In this document: piece after piece, positions 31,193 through 39,808 of the stretch
How the letters are laid out: each line of letters begins with the position of its first letter
How positions within the stretch are numbered: the stretch's first letter is position 1
Source: VBCK01 sp035511515
Lineage (GTDB): Bacteria > Pseudomonadota > Gammaproteobacteria > Burkholderiales > Burkholderiaceae_F
Assembly (NCBI GenBank): GCA_035511515.1
Contig: DATKFG010000134.1
Span: 1-49,809, forward strand
Length of the DNA stretch: 49,809 nt
Reading direction: 5' to 3'
Made by a program: the position numbers and the translations under genes
Notes under the pieces: model-generated
The model's database searches: none
The model's input: the letters and a program-made list of their open reading frames with translations, nothing else
What the model was told of the DNA's origin: nothing

Positions 31193-32737
31193 ATGGACCG
31201 ACTGATCATCTTCGATACCACGCTGCGAGACGGCGAGCAAAGCCCGGGCGCGGCCATGACCCGTGAGGAAAAGCTGCGCATCGCCAAGCAACTGGAGCGC
31301 CTGCGCGTGGACGTCATCGAAGCGGGCTTTGCGGCCTCGTCCAACGGCGATTTCGAAGCGGTCCGCTCGATCGCCGCTTCGGTCCGCGAGAGCATCGTCT
31401 GCTCGCTGGCGCGTGCCAACGAGCGCGACATCTCCCGGGCGGCCGAGGCGCTGGCGGACGCCCGCCGCAAGCGGATCCACACGTTCATTGCGACCTCCCC
31501 GCTGCATATGGAAAAAAAGCTGCGGATGTCGCCCGATCAGGTGCTGGAGCAGGCCCGGCAGGCGGTGCGCCTGGCGCGCCGCTTCGCCGACGATGTGGAG
31601 TTCTCCACCGAAGACGGCAGCCGTTCGGAGGTGGACTTCCTGTGCCGCGTGATCGAAGCGGCGATTGCCGAAGGCGCCACCACCATCAATATCCCCGACA
31701 CGGTCGGCTACGCGGTGCCCGAACAGTACGGCCAGCTGCTGCGCACGCTGCGCGAGCGCGTGCCCAATTCGGACCGCGCGATCTGGTCGGTGCATTGTCA
31801 CAACGACCTGGGAATGGCAGTGGCCAATTCGCTGGCCGGTGTCTTGAACGGGGTCCGGCAGATCGAGTGCACGATCAACGGTCTGGGCGAGCGCGCCGGC
31901 AACACCTCGCTGGAGGAAGTCGTGATGGCCCTGAAGACGCGCCGCGACGTGTTCGGTGTGGACGTCGGGATCGACACGACCCAGATCGTGCCCAGTTCGA
32001 AGCTCGTATCCAATATCACCGGGTTTCCGGTCCAGCCCAACAAGGCCGTGGTCGGCGCCAACGCGTTCGCGCATGCCTCGGGGATCCACCAGGACGGCGT
32101 GCTCAAAGCGCGCCAGACCTACGAGATCATGCGCGCCGAGGATGTGGGCTGGACCACGAACCGGATCGTGCTCGGCAAGCTGTCGGGCCGCAATGCGTTC
32201 CGCCAGCGGGTGCAGGAACTGGGCGTTCCGATCGAAAGCGAAGAGGAACTCGTAGCCGCTTTCGCGCGCTTCAAGGACCTGGCGGACCGCAAGGCCGAGA
32301 TCTTCGACGAGGACATCCAGGCGTTGTTTTCCGACGAGGCCGTCGTTCCCCACCACGAGCACTTCCGGCTCATTTCGCTGTCGCAACGATCGGAAACCGG
32401 CCAACGGCCGCACGCCCGGATCGTGTTCCGGGTCGGCGACGAGCAGGTGCAGGCCCAGTCCGACGGCGACGGGCCGGTCGACGCGTCGCTCAAAGCGATC
32501 GAGAGCCACGTGAACAGCGGCTCCGAGCTGCTGCTGTATTCGGTCAACGCGATCACGACGGGAACCGAGGCGCAAGGCGAGGTCACCGTACGGCTGGCGC
32601 GGGCCGGCCGCATCGTCAACGGCACCGGCGCCGATCCCGACATCATCGCGGCCTCGGCCAAGGCCTACATCAACGCGCTGAACAAGCTGTACACGACCAC
32701 CGAGCGGCTCAATCCGCAGACGTCGATGACGCCGTAG
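31193..32737 (+). CDS. leuA: 2-isopropylmalate synthase
   Basis: Condenses acetyl-CoA with 2-ketoisovalerate, the committed step of leucine synthesis. The 514-residue protein is the long form with a C-terminal regulatory domain for leucine feedback. TIM-barrel motifs are TTLRDGEQSPGAAM, FSTEDGSRSE, the metal-binding HCHNDLGMAVANSLAG and NGLGERAGNTSLEEVVMAL. The regulatory domain runs from about residue 390. GGAG lies before the ATG, and the promoter, leader ORF and hairpin upstream suggest leucine-responsive control. Repeat element C begins two bases after the stop codon. Confidence 0.97.
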   Translation: MDRLIIFDTTLRDGEQSPGAAMTREEKLRIAKQLERLRVDVIEAGFAASSNGDFEAVRSIAASVRESIVCSLARANERDISRAAEALADARRKRIHTFIATSPLHMEKKLRMSPDQVLEQARQAVRLARRFADDVEFSTEDGSRSEVDFLCRVIEAAIAEGATTINIPDTVGYAVPEQYGQLLRTLRERVPNSDRAIWSVHCHNDLGMAVANSLAGVLNGVRQIECTINGLGERAGNTSLEEVVMALKTRRDVFGVDVGIDTTQIVPSSKLVSNITGFPVQPNKAVVGANAFAHASGIHQDGVLKARQTYEIMRAEDVGWTTNRIVLGKLSGRNAFRQRVQELGVPIESEEELVAAFARFKDLADRKAEIFDEDIQALFSDEAVVPHHEHFRLISLSQRSETGQRPHARIVFRVGDEQVQAQSDGDGPVDASLKAIESHVNSGSELLLYSVNAITTGTEAQGEVTVRLARAGRIVNGTGADPDIIAASAKAYINALNKLYTTTERLNPQTSMTP

Positions 32738-32738
32738 C

Positions 32739-32918
32739 CGGCCGCCCTCACCCCCGTCCCCTCTCCCGCTGCGCGGGCGAGGGGCGACCAGTCGCCGCAA
32801 GCGCGCACCCATTCGCACCGGCACACCGTATCGCCCCTCGCCCGCGCAGCGGGAGACGGGAGGGCTCGCCCTGCGAAGCCGGGCTACGCCCGGCGAAGCA
32901 GGGGGGTGAGGGCGGCCG
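32739..32918. repeat. REP-like composite element, copy C
   Basis: A 180-base composite between leuA and rpsO. Its ends are a perfect 17-bp inverted repeat (32739-32755 and 32902-32918, starting CGGCCGCCCTCA). Inside, a 30-base arm at 32758-32787 is repeated inverted at 32831-32860 with one mismatch, and each arm is itself a hairpin. The right half holds the 35-bp palindrome at 32869-32903, nearly identical to copies A and B. The right end reaches into the rpsO promoter region. Confidence 0.85.
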
Positions 32919-32933
32919 CCCCCCCATCTGGCA

Positions 32934-32939
32934 TATAAT
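32934..32939 (+). promoter_or_regulatory. -10 element of rpsO
   Basis: A perfect TATAAT followed by CGCGCGC, a GC-rich discriminator as expected for ribosomal protein promoters. No -35 is recognisable; the -35 position falls in the end of repeat element C. A 6-bp hairpin (CACGGA/TCCGTG, 32953-32970) lies in the leader before the AAAGGGGG ribosome site. Confidence 0.7.
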
Positions 32940-32998
32940 CGCGCGCTCACGGCACGGATGCCCTTCCGTGGCCGCACGTTTGACCAAAGGGGGCCCTG

Positions 32999-33268
32999 AT
33001 GTCGGTTGCAGATATCAAAAAGGGCGACATCGTCGCCAAGTTTCAGCGCGCGGTCAACGACACCGGTTCGCCCGAAGTTCAGGTCGCGTTGCTGACGGCT
33101 CGCATCAACGAGCTCACCGAGCATTTCAAGACGCACGTCAAGGATCACCACTCCAGGCGTGGCCTGCTGAAGATGGTCAGTCGGCGCCGCAAACTGCTCG
33201 ATTATCTGAAGGGCAAGAAGCCAGACGCCTACAAGGGTCTGATCGAAAGCCTGGGCCTTCGCAAGTAA
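32999..33268 (+). CDS. rpsO: 30S ribosomal protein S15
   Basis: Primary 16S rRNA-binding protein that nucleates the platform of the small subunit. The 89-residue length is exact for S15. The signature FKTHVKDHHSRRGLLKMVSRRRKLLDYLK matches the rRNA-binding helices. A strong purine-rich ribosome site precedes ATG 32999. In E. coli S15 represses its own translation through an mRNA pseudoknot; a short leader hairpin is present here, but I cannot show that mechanism. Confidence 0.98.
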   Translation: MSVADIKKGDIVAKFQRAVNDTGSPEVQVALLTARINELTEHFKTHVKDHHSRRGLLKMVSRRRKLLDYLKGKKPDAYKGLIESLGLRK

Positions 33269-33325
33269 GCCGCGATCGCGGACGCTGACCGGTCGTCGGA
33301 TGACTCGGGTGTTGAACCAATCTCA

Positions 33326-33343
33326 GCGGCGGACCGTCGCCGC
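33326..33343 (+). promoter_or_regulatory. Stem-loop in the rpsO-pnp gap
   Basis: GCGGCG/CGCCGC with a six-base loop, 39 bases before the pnp start. No T-run follows. In E. coli a hairpin in the pnp leader is the RNase III site for autoregulation; the position is comparable but the mechanism is not shown here. Confidence 0.4.
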
Positions 33344-33381
33344 GCTCCGTGTCGCCTCGGCTGGGTATGAAAGGAATCGAA

Positions 33382-35508
33382 GTGTTCGACAAACTGACTA
33401 AGTCATTTCAGTACGGGGAGCACACGGTGCGCCTCGAGACCGGGGAAGTCGCACGCCAGGCGAGCGGCAGCGTGCTCGTTTCGATGGACGACACCGTGGT
33501 GCTGGCCACGGTCGTGGCGGCCGCCAACGCCAAGCCCGGGCAGGAGTTTTTCCCGCTGACGGTCGATTACGTCGAAAAAACCTACGCGGCCGGGCGCATC
33601 CCGGGCGGTTTTTTCAAGCGCGAAGGCCGCCCCTCCGAAAAGGAGGTGTTGACCTCGCGGCTGATCGATCGGCCGATCCGTCCGTTGTTTCCGGACGGCT
33701 TCTTCAACGAGGTCCAGGTCGTACTGCACGTGATGTCGATCAATCCGGAAGTCGACCCCGATATTCCGGCCATGATCGGCGCCTCGGCCGCGCTGGCGCT
33801 TTCGGGCATTCCGTTCAAGGGACCGATCGGGGCGGCTCGCGTCGGCTACGTGGACGGGCAGCTGGTCCTGAACCCGACCGCCACCCAGCTGAAGAACTCC
33901 AAACTGAATCTGATCGTGGCGGGTACCGAGCGGGCCGTGCTGATGGTCGAGTCGGAAGCCGATCAGCTGCCCGAGGACGTGATGCTGGGCGCGGTCGTGT
34001 TCGGCCATCAGCAGATGCAGATCGCGATCGACGCCATTCATGAACTGGTGCGCCAGGCCGGCAAGCCGCTGTGGGATTGGCAGCCACCCGCCAAGAACGA
34101 AGCCCTGACGGCCCGCATCGTGAACCTGGCCGGGTCGGACCTGCGCGCCGCCTACCAGATCCGCAGCAAGCAGGAGCGATCCAAGCGCATCAGCCAGATC
34201 GAAGCGCAGACCGCCTCGGCGCTGGTGACGGAAGCGGCCGAGACGGGCAATGCTGCGCCGGACCCTCACGAGGTGTCCGGGATCCTGTTCGACCTGCAGG
34301 CCAAGCTCGTACGAAGCCAGATCCTAGACCAAGAGCCGCGCATCGACGGGCGCGATACGCGCACGGTGCGCCCGATCGAGATCCGGCTTGGGATGTTGCC
34401 GCGAACCCACGGGTCGGCGCTGTTCACGCGCGGCGAAACCCAGGCCCTGGTGACCGCCACGCTGGGCACCAGGCAGGACGAACAGATCATCGATGCACTG
34501 CAGGGCGAGTATCGCGAACGCTTCATGCTTCACTACAACATGCCGCCGTTCGCCACCGGTGAAACGGGCCGCATGGGCGCCCCCAAGCGTCGCGAGGTCG
34601 GACATGGCCGCCTGGCCAAGCGCGCGCTGGCTGCGGTCCTGCCCCCGCCCGAGGAATTCCAGTATTCGATCCGGGTCGTCTCGGAAATCACCGAGTCCAA
34701 TGGCTCCTCGTCGATGGCGTCGGTGTGCGGCGGCTGCCTGGCGCTGATGGATGCGGGTGTTCCGGTCAAGGCGCACGTGGCCGGCATCGCCATGGGCCTG
34801 ATCAAGGAAGGCAACCGCTTCGCCGTGCTGACCGACATCCTGGGCGACGAGGATCACCTGGGCGACATGGACTTCAAGGTCGCCGGCACCTCGCAGGGCG
34901 TGACCGCGCTGCAGATGGACATCAAGATCGAGGGCATCACGAAGGAGATCATGCAGGTCGCGCTGGCCCAGGCACGCGAGGCTCGCATGACGATCCTGCA
35001 GAAGATGCAGGATTCGATCGCGGCTTCGCGCGGAGAGCTGTCGGCCTACGCGCCGCGCATGATCCGCATGAAGATCAATCCGGAAAAGATCCGCGACGTG
35101 ATCGGCAAGGGTGGCGCGGTCATACGCGCGCTCACCGAAGAGACCGGAACGCAGATCGACATCGAGGACGACGGCACCGTGATCATCGCCAGCGTCGATC
35201 AGGAAAAGGGGCGCGAAGCGCAGCGGCGCATCCAGGAGCTGACGGCCGACGTGGAGGTCGGCAAGGTGTACGACGGCACGGTGCTGCGACTGCTCGATTT
35301 CGGCGCGATCGTCCAGATCCTGCCGGGACGCGACGGCCTGCTGCACATCTCGCAGATCGCCAATGAACGGGTGAACCAGGTGTCCGATTTCCTGAAAGAG
35401 GGCCAGCAGGTCAAGGTCAAGGTGATCGAAGCGGACGAGAAAGGGCGCGTGCGGCTGTCGATGAAGGCGCTTGCCGCCGACCAGGTCGCCCCGGCGACCC
35501 AATCCTGA
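33382..35508 (+). CDS. pnp: Polynucleotide phosphorylase
   Basis: Phosphorolytic 3'-5' exoribonuclease of the RNA degradosome. The mature protein of about 708 residues has two RNase PH-like domains (FFKREGRPSEKEVLTSRLIDRPIRPLF in the first, GAPKRREVGHGRLAKRAL in the second), a KH domain (INPEKIRDVIGKGGAVIR) and a C-terminal S1 domain (VGKVYDGTVLRLLDFGAIVQI, GLLHISQI). GTG 33382 was chosen because AAGGA lies at ideal distance and the product then starts MFDKLTKSFQYG, as relatives do. ATG 33367 is the main alternative. Confidence 0.96.
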   Translation: MFDKLTKSFQYGEHTVRLETGEVARQASGSVLVSMDDTVVLATVVAAANAKPGQEFFPLTVDYVEKTYAAGRIPGGFFKREGRPSEKEVLTSRLIDRPIRPLFPDGFFNEVQVVLHVMSINPEVDPDIPAMIGASAALALSGIPFKGPIGAARVGYVDGQLVLNPTATQLKNSKLNLIVAGTERAVLMVESEADQLPEDVMLGAVVFGHQQMQIAIDAIHELVRQAGKPLWDWQPPAKNEALTARIVNLAGSDLRAAYQIRSKQERSKRISQIEAQTASALVTEAAETGNAAPDPHEVSGILFDLQAKLVRSQILDQEPRIDGRDTRTVRPIEIRLGMLPRTHGSALFTRGETQALVTATLGTRQDEQIIDALQGEYRERFMLHYNMPPFATGETGRMGAPKRREVGHGRLAKRALAAVLPPPEEFQYSIRVVSEITESNGSSSMASVCGGCLALMDAGVPVKAHVAGIAMGLIKEGNRFAVLTDILGDEDHLGDMDFKVAGTSQGVTALQMDIKIEGITKEIMQVALAQAREARMTILQKMQDSIAASRGELSAYAPRMIRMKINPEKIRDVIGKGGAVIRALTEETGTQIDIEDDGTVIIASVDQEKGREAQRRIQELTADVEVGKVYDGTVLRLLDFGAIVQILPGRDGLLHISQIANERVNQVSDFLKEGQQVKVKVIEADEKGRVRLSMKALAADQVAPATQS

Positions 35509-35565
35509 GCGGGCGCCGCCCGTCGAGATCACGGTCGAACGGACCCCACCGCCGGCAGGCTGCCG

Positions 35566-36324
35566 ATGCGCTCCAAGCTGGTCGCCGCCAACTGGAAGAT
35601 GAACGGCTCGTTTGCGGCCAATGGTGAATGGCTGCAGGCCTTTGCAGCGGCACGGGTGTCGTCCGAGGTTGCGGTGTGCGCCCCCTACGTGTACCTGCCG
35701 CAAGTGGCCGCCGCGCTGCGCGACACCGCCGCGTACGCCGGGGCGCAGAACCTCAGCGCCGAGGCGCCGGGGGCTTTCACCGGCGAAATCGCGGCCGAGA
35801 TGCTGATCGACTGCGGCGTTCGATGGGTGATCGTCGGCCATTCGGAACGGCGCAGCCGCTACGGCGAAAGCAGCGGGATGGTCGCCGCCAAGGCGGCGCG
35901 CGCGGTGGCGCATGGACTGAAGCCGATCATCTGCGTCGGCGAGACGCTGCACGAGCGCGAGCAGGGGCGCACCCTGGCCGTGATCACTGCGCAGCTTGTG
36001 CCGGTGTTCGACGCGTGCTCGGCCGATGAACTGGCCACCTGCGCGATCGCGTACGAACCGGTATGGGCGATCGGAACCGGTCAGACCGCCACTCCGGGGC
36101 AGGCGCAGGAAGTGCACGCGGCGATACGGTCGCTGATGTCGCGACACGACCCGGGCGCGGCGTCGCAGACGCGCATCGTCTATGGCGGCAGCGTCAAGCC
36201 GTCCAACGCATTGGAGCTGTTCGAACAGCCGGACATCGACGGCGGCCTGATCGGTGGCGCCTCGCTGGCCGTGTCGGACTTCGTGTCGATCTGCCGCAGC
36301 GCTGACCGGGCGCCGCTGCACTGA
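35566..36324 (+). CDS. tpiA: Triosephosphate isomerase
   Basis: Interconverts dihydroxyacetone phosphate and glyceraldehyde 3-phosphate in glycolysis. The 252-residue TIM barrel shows NWKMNG with the catalytic Lys near the N-terminus, WVIVGHSERR with the electrophilic His, AYEPVWAIGTGQTA with the catalytic Glu, and the phosphate-binding YGGSVKPSN and GGLIGGASL. It lies between pnp and secG. Confidence 0.98.
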   Translation: MRSKLVAANWKMNGSFAANGEWLQAFAAARVSSEVAVCAPYVYLPQVAAALRDTAAYAGAQNLSAEAPGAFTGEIAAEMLIDCGVRWVIVGHSERRSRYGESSGMVAAKAARAVAHGLKPIICVGETLHEREQGRTLAVITAQLVPVFDACSADELATCAIAYEPVWAIGTGQTATPGQAQEVHAAIRSLMSRHDPGAASQTRIVYGGSVKPSNALELFEQPDIDGGLIGGASLAVSDFVSICRSADRAPLH

Positions 36325-36347
36325 AGAACCCATCGGAAGGAAGACGG

Positions 36348-36785
36348 ATGAACTGGATAAACGGGTTGTTGATCGGCATACAGGTGACCTGTGCCGTGAC
36401 GATGATCTTCTTGATCCTGCTGCAGCATGGCAAGGGTGCCGACATGGGGGCGGCGTTCGGAGGCGGCGCCTCGGGGAGCCTGTTCGGGGCCAGCGGCTCG
36501 GCCAATTTCCTTTCGCGCACGACCGCGGTGCTGGCCGCGGTCTTCTTTCTGACCACGATCGGCATGGCCTATACCGCCACCGCGGCACGCACGGCTGCGA
36601 CCCGGACCGACCACGGCGGCGTGATGAGTACGGTGGGCAAGGACGCGCCGACCCCGGCTCCCGCGCCGGCCGGTGCCCCGTCCGAGATTCCGGCCACCAC
36701 CGCACCCCAGAACACGACCCCGCCGGCGGCGCCCGCCGCCGGCAATACCGCGCCGGCCAACCGCCCGACCGATATTCCGAAGTAG
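36348..36785 (+). CDS. secG: Preprotein translocase subunit SecG
   Basis: Small inner-membrane partner of SecYE that assists protein export. Two membrane helices (about 1-25 and 55-75) flank the conserved loop LLQHGKGADMGAAFGGGASGSLFGASGSANFLSR. The C-terminal 60 residues are rich in Ala, Pro and Thr and are typical of the longer proteobacterial SecG proteins (145 residues here). GGAAGG precedes the ATG. It lies directly upstream of tRNA-Leu. Confidence 0.96.
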   Translation: MNWINGLLIGIQVTCAVTMIFLILLQHGKGADMGAAFGGGASGSLFGASGSANFLSRTTAVLAAVFFLTTIGMAYTATAARTAATRTDHGGVMSTVGKDAPTPAPAPAGAPSEIPATTAPQNTTPPAAPAAGNTAPANRPTDIPK

Positions 36786-36827
36786 TCGAAGGCGGCTCCG
36801 TAACAATGCTGCTTTGCGGAATGCGGG

Positions 36828-36833
36828 TAGAAT
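36828..36833 (+). promoter_or_regulatory. Possible -10 of tRNA-Leu
   Basis: TAGAAT lies 10 bases before the mature tRNA 5' end. No good -35 is at standard distance, so the tRNA may also be read through from secG. Confidence 0.4.
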
Positions 36834-36843
36834 GCCTGCGGTC

Positions 36844-36928
36844 GCCGACGTGGTGGAATTGGTAGACACACCATCTTGAGGGGGTGGCGGCGAAAGCCGT
36901 GTGAGTTCGAGTCTCACCGTCGGCACCA
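36844..36928 (+). tRNA. tRNA-Leu (anticodon GAG)
   Basis: 85 nucleotides including an encoded CCA tail. The acceptor stem GCCGACG/CGTCGGC is perfect and the D arm TGGTGGAATTGGTAGACA is typical of leucine tRNAs. The anticodon stem CCATC/GGTGG holds loop TTGAGGG, giving GAG. There is a long variable arm (class II) and the T arm GTGAG-TTCGAGT-CTCAC. It reads CUC and CUU. Confidence 0.96.
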
Positions 36929-36989
36929 TGTCGACATGAACCAGCCCGGCTGCCAGTGGTCAGAGGTAGGGTTGGTGTGAAGAACTCGA

Positions 36990-37013
36990 GCGTCCGGAAT
37001 GCCCGCCGGACGC
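36990..37013 (+). promoter_or_regulatory. Stem-loop upstream of nuoA
   Basis: GCGTCCGG/CCGGACGC, a perfect 8-bp stem with an 8-base loop, 22 bases before the nuoA start. There is no T-run. It may end or process the tRNA-Leu transcript or mark the 5' leader of the nuo operon. Confidence 0.5.
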
Positions 37014-37035
37014 GCATCAGCGGCGCGGGAATTTC

Positions 37036-37401
37036 GTGGAACTCGATAGTTACCTGCCGATCCTGCTGTTCCTGATCGTCGGCGCGGTCATCGGAATCGC
37101 GCCGGTACTGATCGGGATGCTGCTGGGACCGCGCCATCCGGACCCCGAGAAGCTGTCACCGTACGAATGCGGCTTCGAAGCCTTCGAAGACGCGCGCATG
37201 AAATTCGATGTGCGCTACTACCTGGTGGCGATCCTGTTCATCCTGTTCGACCTGGAAGTCGCGTTCCTGTTCCCGTGGGGGGCGACGTTGGGCGACCTGG
37301 GCAGCTGGAGCCCGGGCTTCTGGGCGATGATGCTGTTCCTGGGCATCCTGACGGTGGGCTTCGTCTACGAATGGAAAAAGGGCGCGCTGAGCTGGGAATG
37401 A
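37036..37401 (+). CDS. nuoA: NADH-quinone oxidoreductase subunit A
   Basis: Small membrane subunit of respiratory complex I. 121 residues with three membrane helices and the conserved loop LSPYECGFEAFEDARMKFDVRYYLVAILFILFDLEVAFLFPW. The start is GTG 37036. It opens the complex I operon. Confidence 0.97.
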   Translation: MELDSYLPILLFLIVGAVIGIAPVLIGMLLGPRHPDPEKLSPYECGFEAFEDARMKFDVRYYLVAILFILFDLEVAFLFPWGATLGDLGSWSPGFWAMMLFLGILTVGFVYEWKKGALSWE

Positions 37402-37420
37402 ACATCGCGAGGTCCGCAAC

Positions 37421-37900
37421 GTGAGCATTATCGAAGGCGTTCTCGAAGAAGGCTTCGTGACGACCAGCCTGGACAAGCTGATCAACTGGTCCAAGACGGG
37501 TTCGCTGTGGCCCGTGACGTTCGGCCTGGCATGCTGCGCGGTCGAGATGATGCACGCGGGCGCTGCCCGCTACGATCTGGATCGCTTCGGCATCTTCTTC
37601 AGGCCCAGTCCGCGTCAGTCCGATGTGATGATCGTGGCCGGCACGTTGTGCAACAAGATGGCTCCGGCGCTGCGCAAGGTCTACGACCAGATGGCCGAGC
37701 CACGCTGGGTGATCTCGATGGGGTCGTGCGCCAACGGCGGGGGCTACTACCACTACTCGTATTCCGTGGTGCGGGGCTGCGACCGCATCGTCCCGGTCGA
37801 TATCTACGTGCCGGGCTGTCCGCCGACGGCCGAAGCGCTGATCTACGGAATCATTCAGCTGCAGAAGAAGATACGCCGCACCAACACGATCGCCCGCTAG
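37421..37900 (+). CDS. nuoB: NADH-quinone oxidoreductase subunit B
   Basis: Peripheral-arm subunit carrying the terminal cluster N2 that passes electrons to quinone. 159 residues with the adjacent cysteines in ACCAVEMMHAGAARYD, then GSCANGGGYYHYSYSVVRGCDRIVPVDIYVPGCPPTAEAL, which supply the remaining N2 ligands. GTG start, 19 bases after nuoA. Confidence 0.98.
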   Translation: MSIIEGVLEEGFVTTSLDKLINWSKTGSLWPVTFGLACCAVEMMHAGAARYDLDRFGIFFRPSPRQSDVMIVAGTLCNKMAPALRKVYDQMAEPRWVISMGSCANGGGYYHYSYSVVRGCDRIVPVDIYVPGCPPTAEALIYGIIQLQKKIRRTNTIAR

Positions 37901-37953
37901 CCGGCTGCGGGTAGACAACGCCCGCTGGGCTTGAAAGCAACGGACCGCCAGTC

Positions 37954-38541
37954 ATGGGAATCGAAGTTCTCGCAGAACGCTTGAAGTCGCGGCTGGGAGA
38001 AGCAGCCGATCTGCGGTCCGCCCTCGGCGAGCTCACGCTGACGGTGGCCGCTGCCGAGTTCCTGCCAACAGCCAGGACGCTGCGCGAGGACGCCTCGCTC
38101 GGCTTCGAGCAGATGATCGACCTGTGCGGTGTCGACTACTCGACTTACGGTGATCGCCCGCCGCAGGGCCGCAGCTTCGCGGTGGTCGTGCATCTGCTGT
38201 CCGTGTCGAACAACTGGCGGCTGCGGCTGCGCGGCTTCTGCCCGGACGACGGGTTTCCCGTGATGGCGACCTTGACCACCGTGTGGCCGGCTGCCGGCTG
38301 GTACGAGCGCGAGGCGTTCGATCTTTTCGGGATCGTGTTCGAAGGGCACCCCGATCTGCGCCGGATACTGACCGATTACGGCTTTGTCGGCCATCCGTTC
38401 CGCAAGGACTTTCCGGTCTCCGGCAACGTGGAGATGCGGTACGACCCGGAGCAGAAGCGTGTGATCTACCAGCCGGTCACGATCGAGCCGCGCGTAGTGA
38501 CGCCGCGCGTGATTCGCGAAGACAGCTACGCAAAACGTTGA
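37954..38541 (+). CDS. nuoC: NADH-quinone oxidoreductase subunit C
   Basis: Peripheral-arm subunit of complex I that helps form the quinone module. 195 residues. The family signature WYEREAFDLFGIVFEGHPDLRRILTDYGFVGHPFRKDFP is complete. It is separate from nuoD, unlike the fused NuoCD of E. coli. Confidence 0.97.
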   Translation: MGIEVLAERLKSRLGEAADLRSALGELTLTVAAAEFLPTARTLREDASLGFEQMIDLCGVDYSTYGDRPPQGRSFAVVVHLLSVSNNWRLRLRGFCPDDGFPVMATLTTVWPAAGWYEREAFDLFGIVFEGHPDLRRILTDYGFVGHPFRKDFPVSGNVEMRYDPEQKRVIYQPVTIEPRVVTPRVIREDSYAKR

Positions 38542-38554
38542 CGCCTGGGCCACG

Positions 38555-39808
38555 ATGGCGGACATCCGCAACTACACGCTCAATTTCGGTCCCCAGCATC
38601 CGGCCGCGCACGGCGTGCTGCGACTGGTGCTGGAGCTGGACGGCGAAGTGATCGAGCGCGCCGATCCGCATATCGGGCTGCTGCATCGCGCGACCGAAAA
38701 GCTGGCCGAGACGCGCACTTATATCCAGTCGGTGCCCTACATGGACCGGCTCGATTACGTATCGATGATGGCCAACGAGCACGCCTACGTGATGGCGATC
38801 GAGCGTCTGGTCGGAATCCAGGTGCCGGTGCGGGCGCAGTACATCCGGGTGATGTTCGACGAGATCACACGGCTGCTCAATCACCTGCTGTGGATCGGCG
38901 CGCATGGGCTGGACGTGGGCGCGATGGCGGTGTTTCTGTACGCGTTCCGCGAGCGCGAGGATCTGTTCGACATGTACGAGGCCGCCTCCGGCGCACGGAT
39001 GCACGCCGCCTACTACCGGCCCGGCGGGGTGTACCGGGATCTGCCCGACTCGATGCCTCGTTATGGGCCCTCGCCGCTGCGCGGGGCGAAGGAGGTCGAG
39101 CGGCTCAACAGCAACCGGCAGGGTTCGCTGCTGGACTTCATCGAGGATTTCACGAACCGGTTTCCGACCCACGTGGACGAATACGAAACGCTGCTGACCG
39201 ACAACCGGATCTGGAAACAGCGCCTGGTCGGCATCGGGGTGGTGTCGCCCGAGCGGGCGCTCGCGCTCGGATTTACGGGGCCGATGCTGCGCGGCTCCGG
39301 CATCGCCTGGGATCTGCGCAAGAAGCAGCCCTACGAGGTCTATCCCGAGCTCGATTTCGACATTCCGATCGGCCGCAACGGCGACTGCTATGACCGCTAT
39401 CTGGTCCGGATGGAGGAGATGCGGCAGAGCAACCGGATCATCCAGCAGTGCATTCGTTGGCTGCGCGACCACCCCGGGCCGGTGCTGTCGGACGATCACA
39501 AGGTGGCTCCCCCTTCCCGGGTCAACATGAAGTTGCACATGGAGGAGCTGATTCACCACTTCAAGCTGTTCACGGAAGGCATTCACGTGCCGCCGGGCGA
39601 GGTGTACGCGGCCGTCGAGGCTCCCAAGGGCGAGTTCGGCATCTTTCTGGTTTCCGACGGAGCCAACAAGCCGTATCGGCTGAAGATTCGCGCGCCGGGA
39701 TTCGCGCACCTGCAGGCCTTCGACGAGATGACGCGGGGCCACATGCTGGCCGACGCGGTCACCGTGATCGGCACGCAGGACATCGTGTTCGGGGAGATCG
39801 ACCGGTGA
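38555..39808 (+). CDS. nuoD: NADH-quinone oxidoreductase subunit D
   Basis: Quinone-site subunit (49-kDa homologue) related to hydrogenase large subunits but lacking the Ni ligands. 417 residues, beginning with NYTLNFGPQHPAAHGVLRLVLELDGE, with the conserved HIGLLHRATEKLAE and GVRGSG-like PMLRGSGIAWDLRK. The ending DIVFGEIDR is typical. The stop overlaps nuoE by 4 bases. Confidence 0.98.
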   Translation: MADIRNYTLNFGPQHPAAHGVLRLVLELDGEVIERADPHIGLLHRATEKLAETRTYIQSVPYMDRLDYVSMMANEHAYVMAIERLVGIQVPVRAQYIRVMFDEITRLLNHLLWIGAHGLDVGAMAVFLYAFREREDLFDMYEAASGARMHAAYYRPGGVYRDLPDSMPRYGPSPLRGAKEVERLNSNRQGSLLDFIEDFTNRFPTHVDEYETLLTDNRIWKQRLVGIGVVSPERALALGFTGPMLRGSGIAWDLRKKQPYEVYPELDFDIPIGRNGDCYDRYLVRMEEMRQSNRIIQQCIRWLRDHPGPVLSDDHKVAPPSRVNMKLHMEELIHHFKLFTEGIHVPPGEVYAAVEAPKGEFGIFLVSDGANKPYRLKIRAPGFAHLQAFDEMTRGHMLADAVTVIGTQDIVFGEIDR

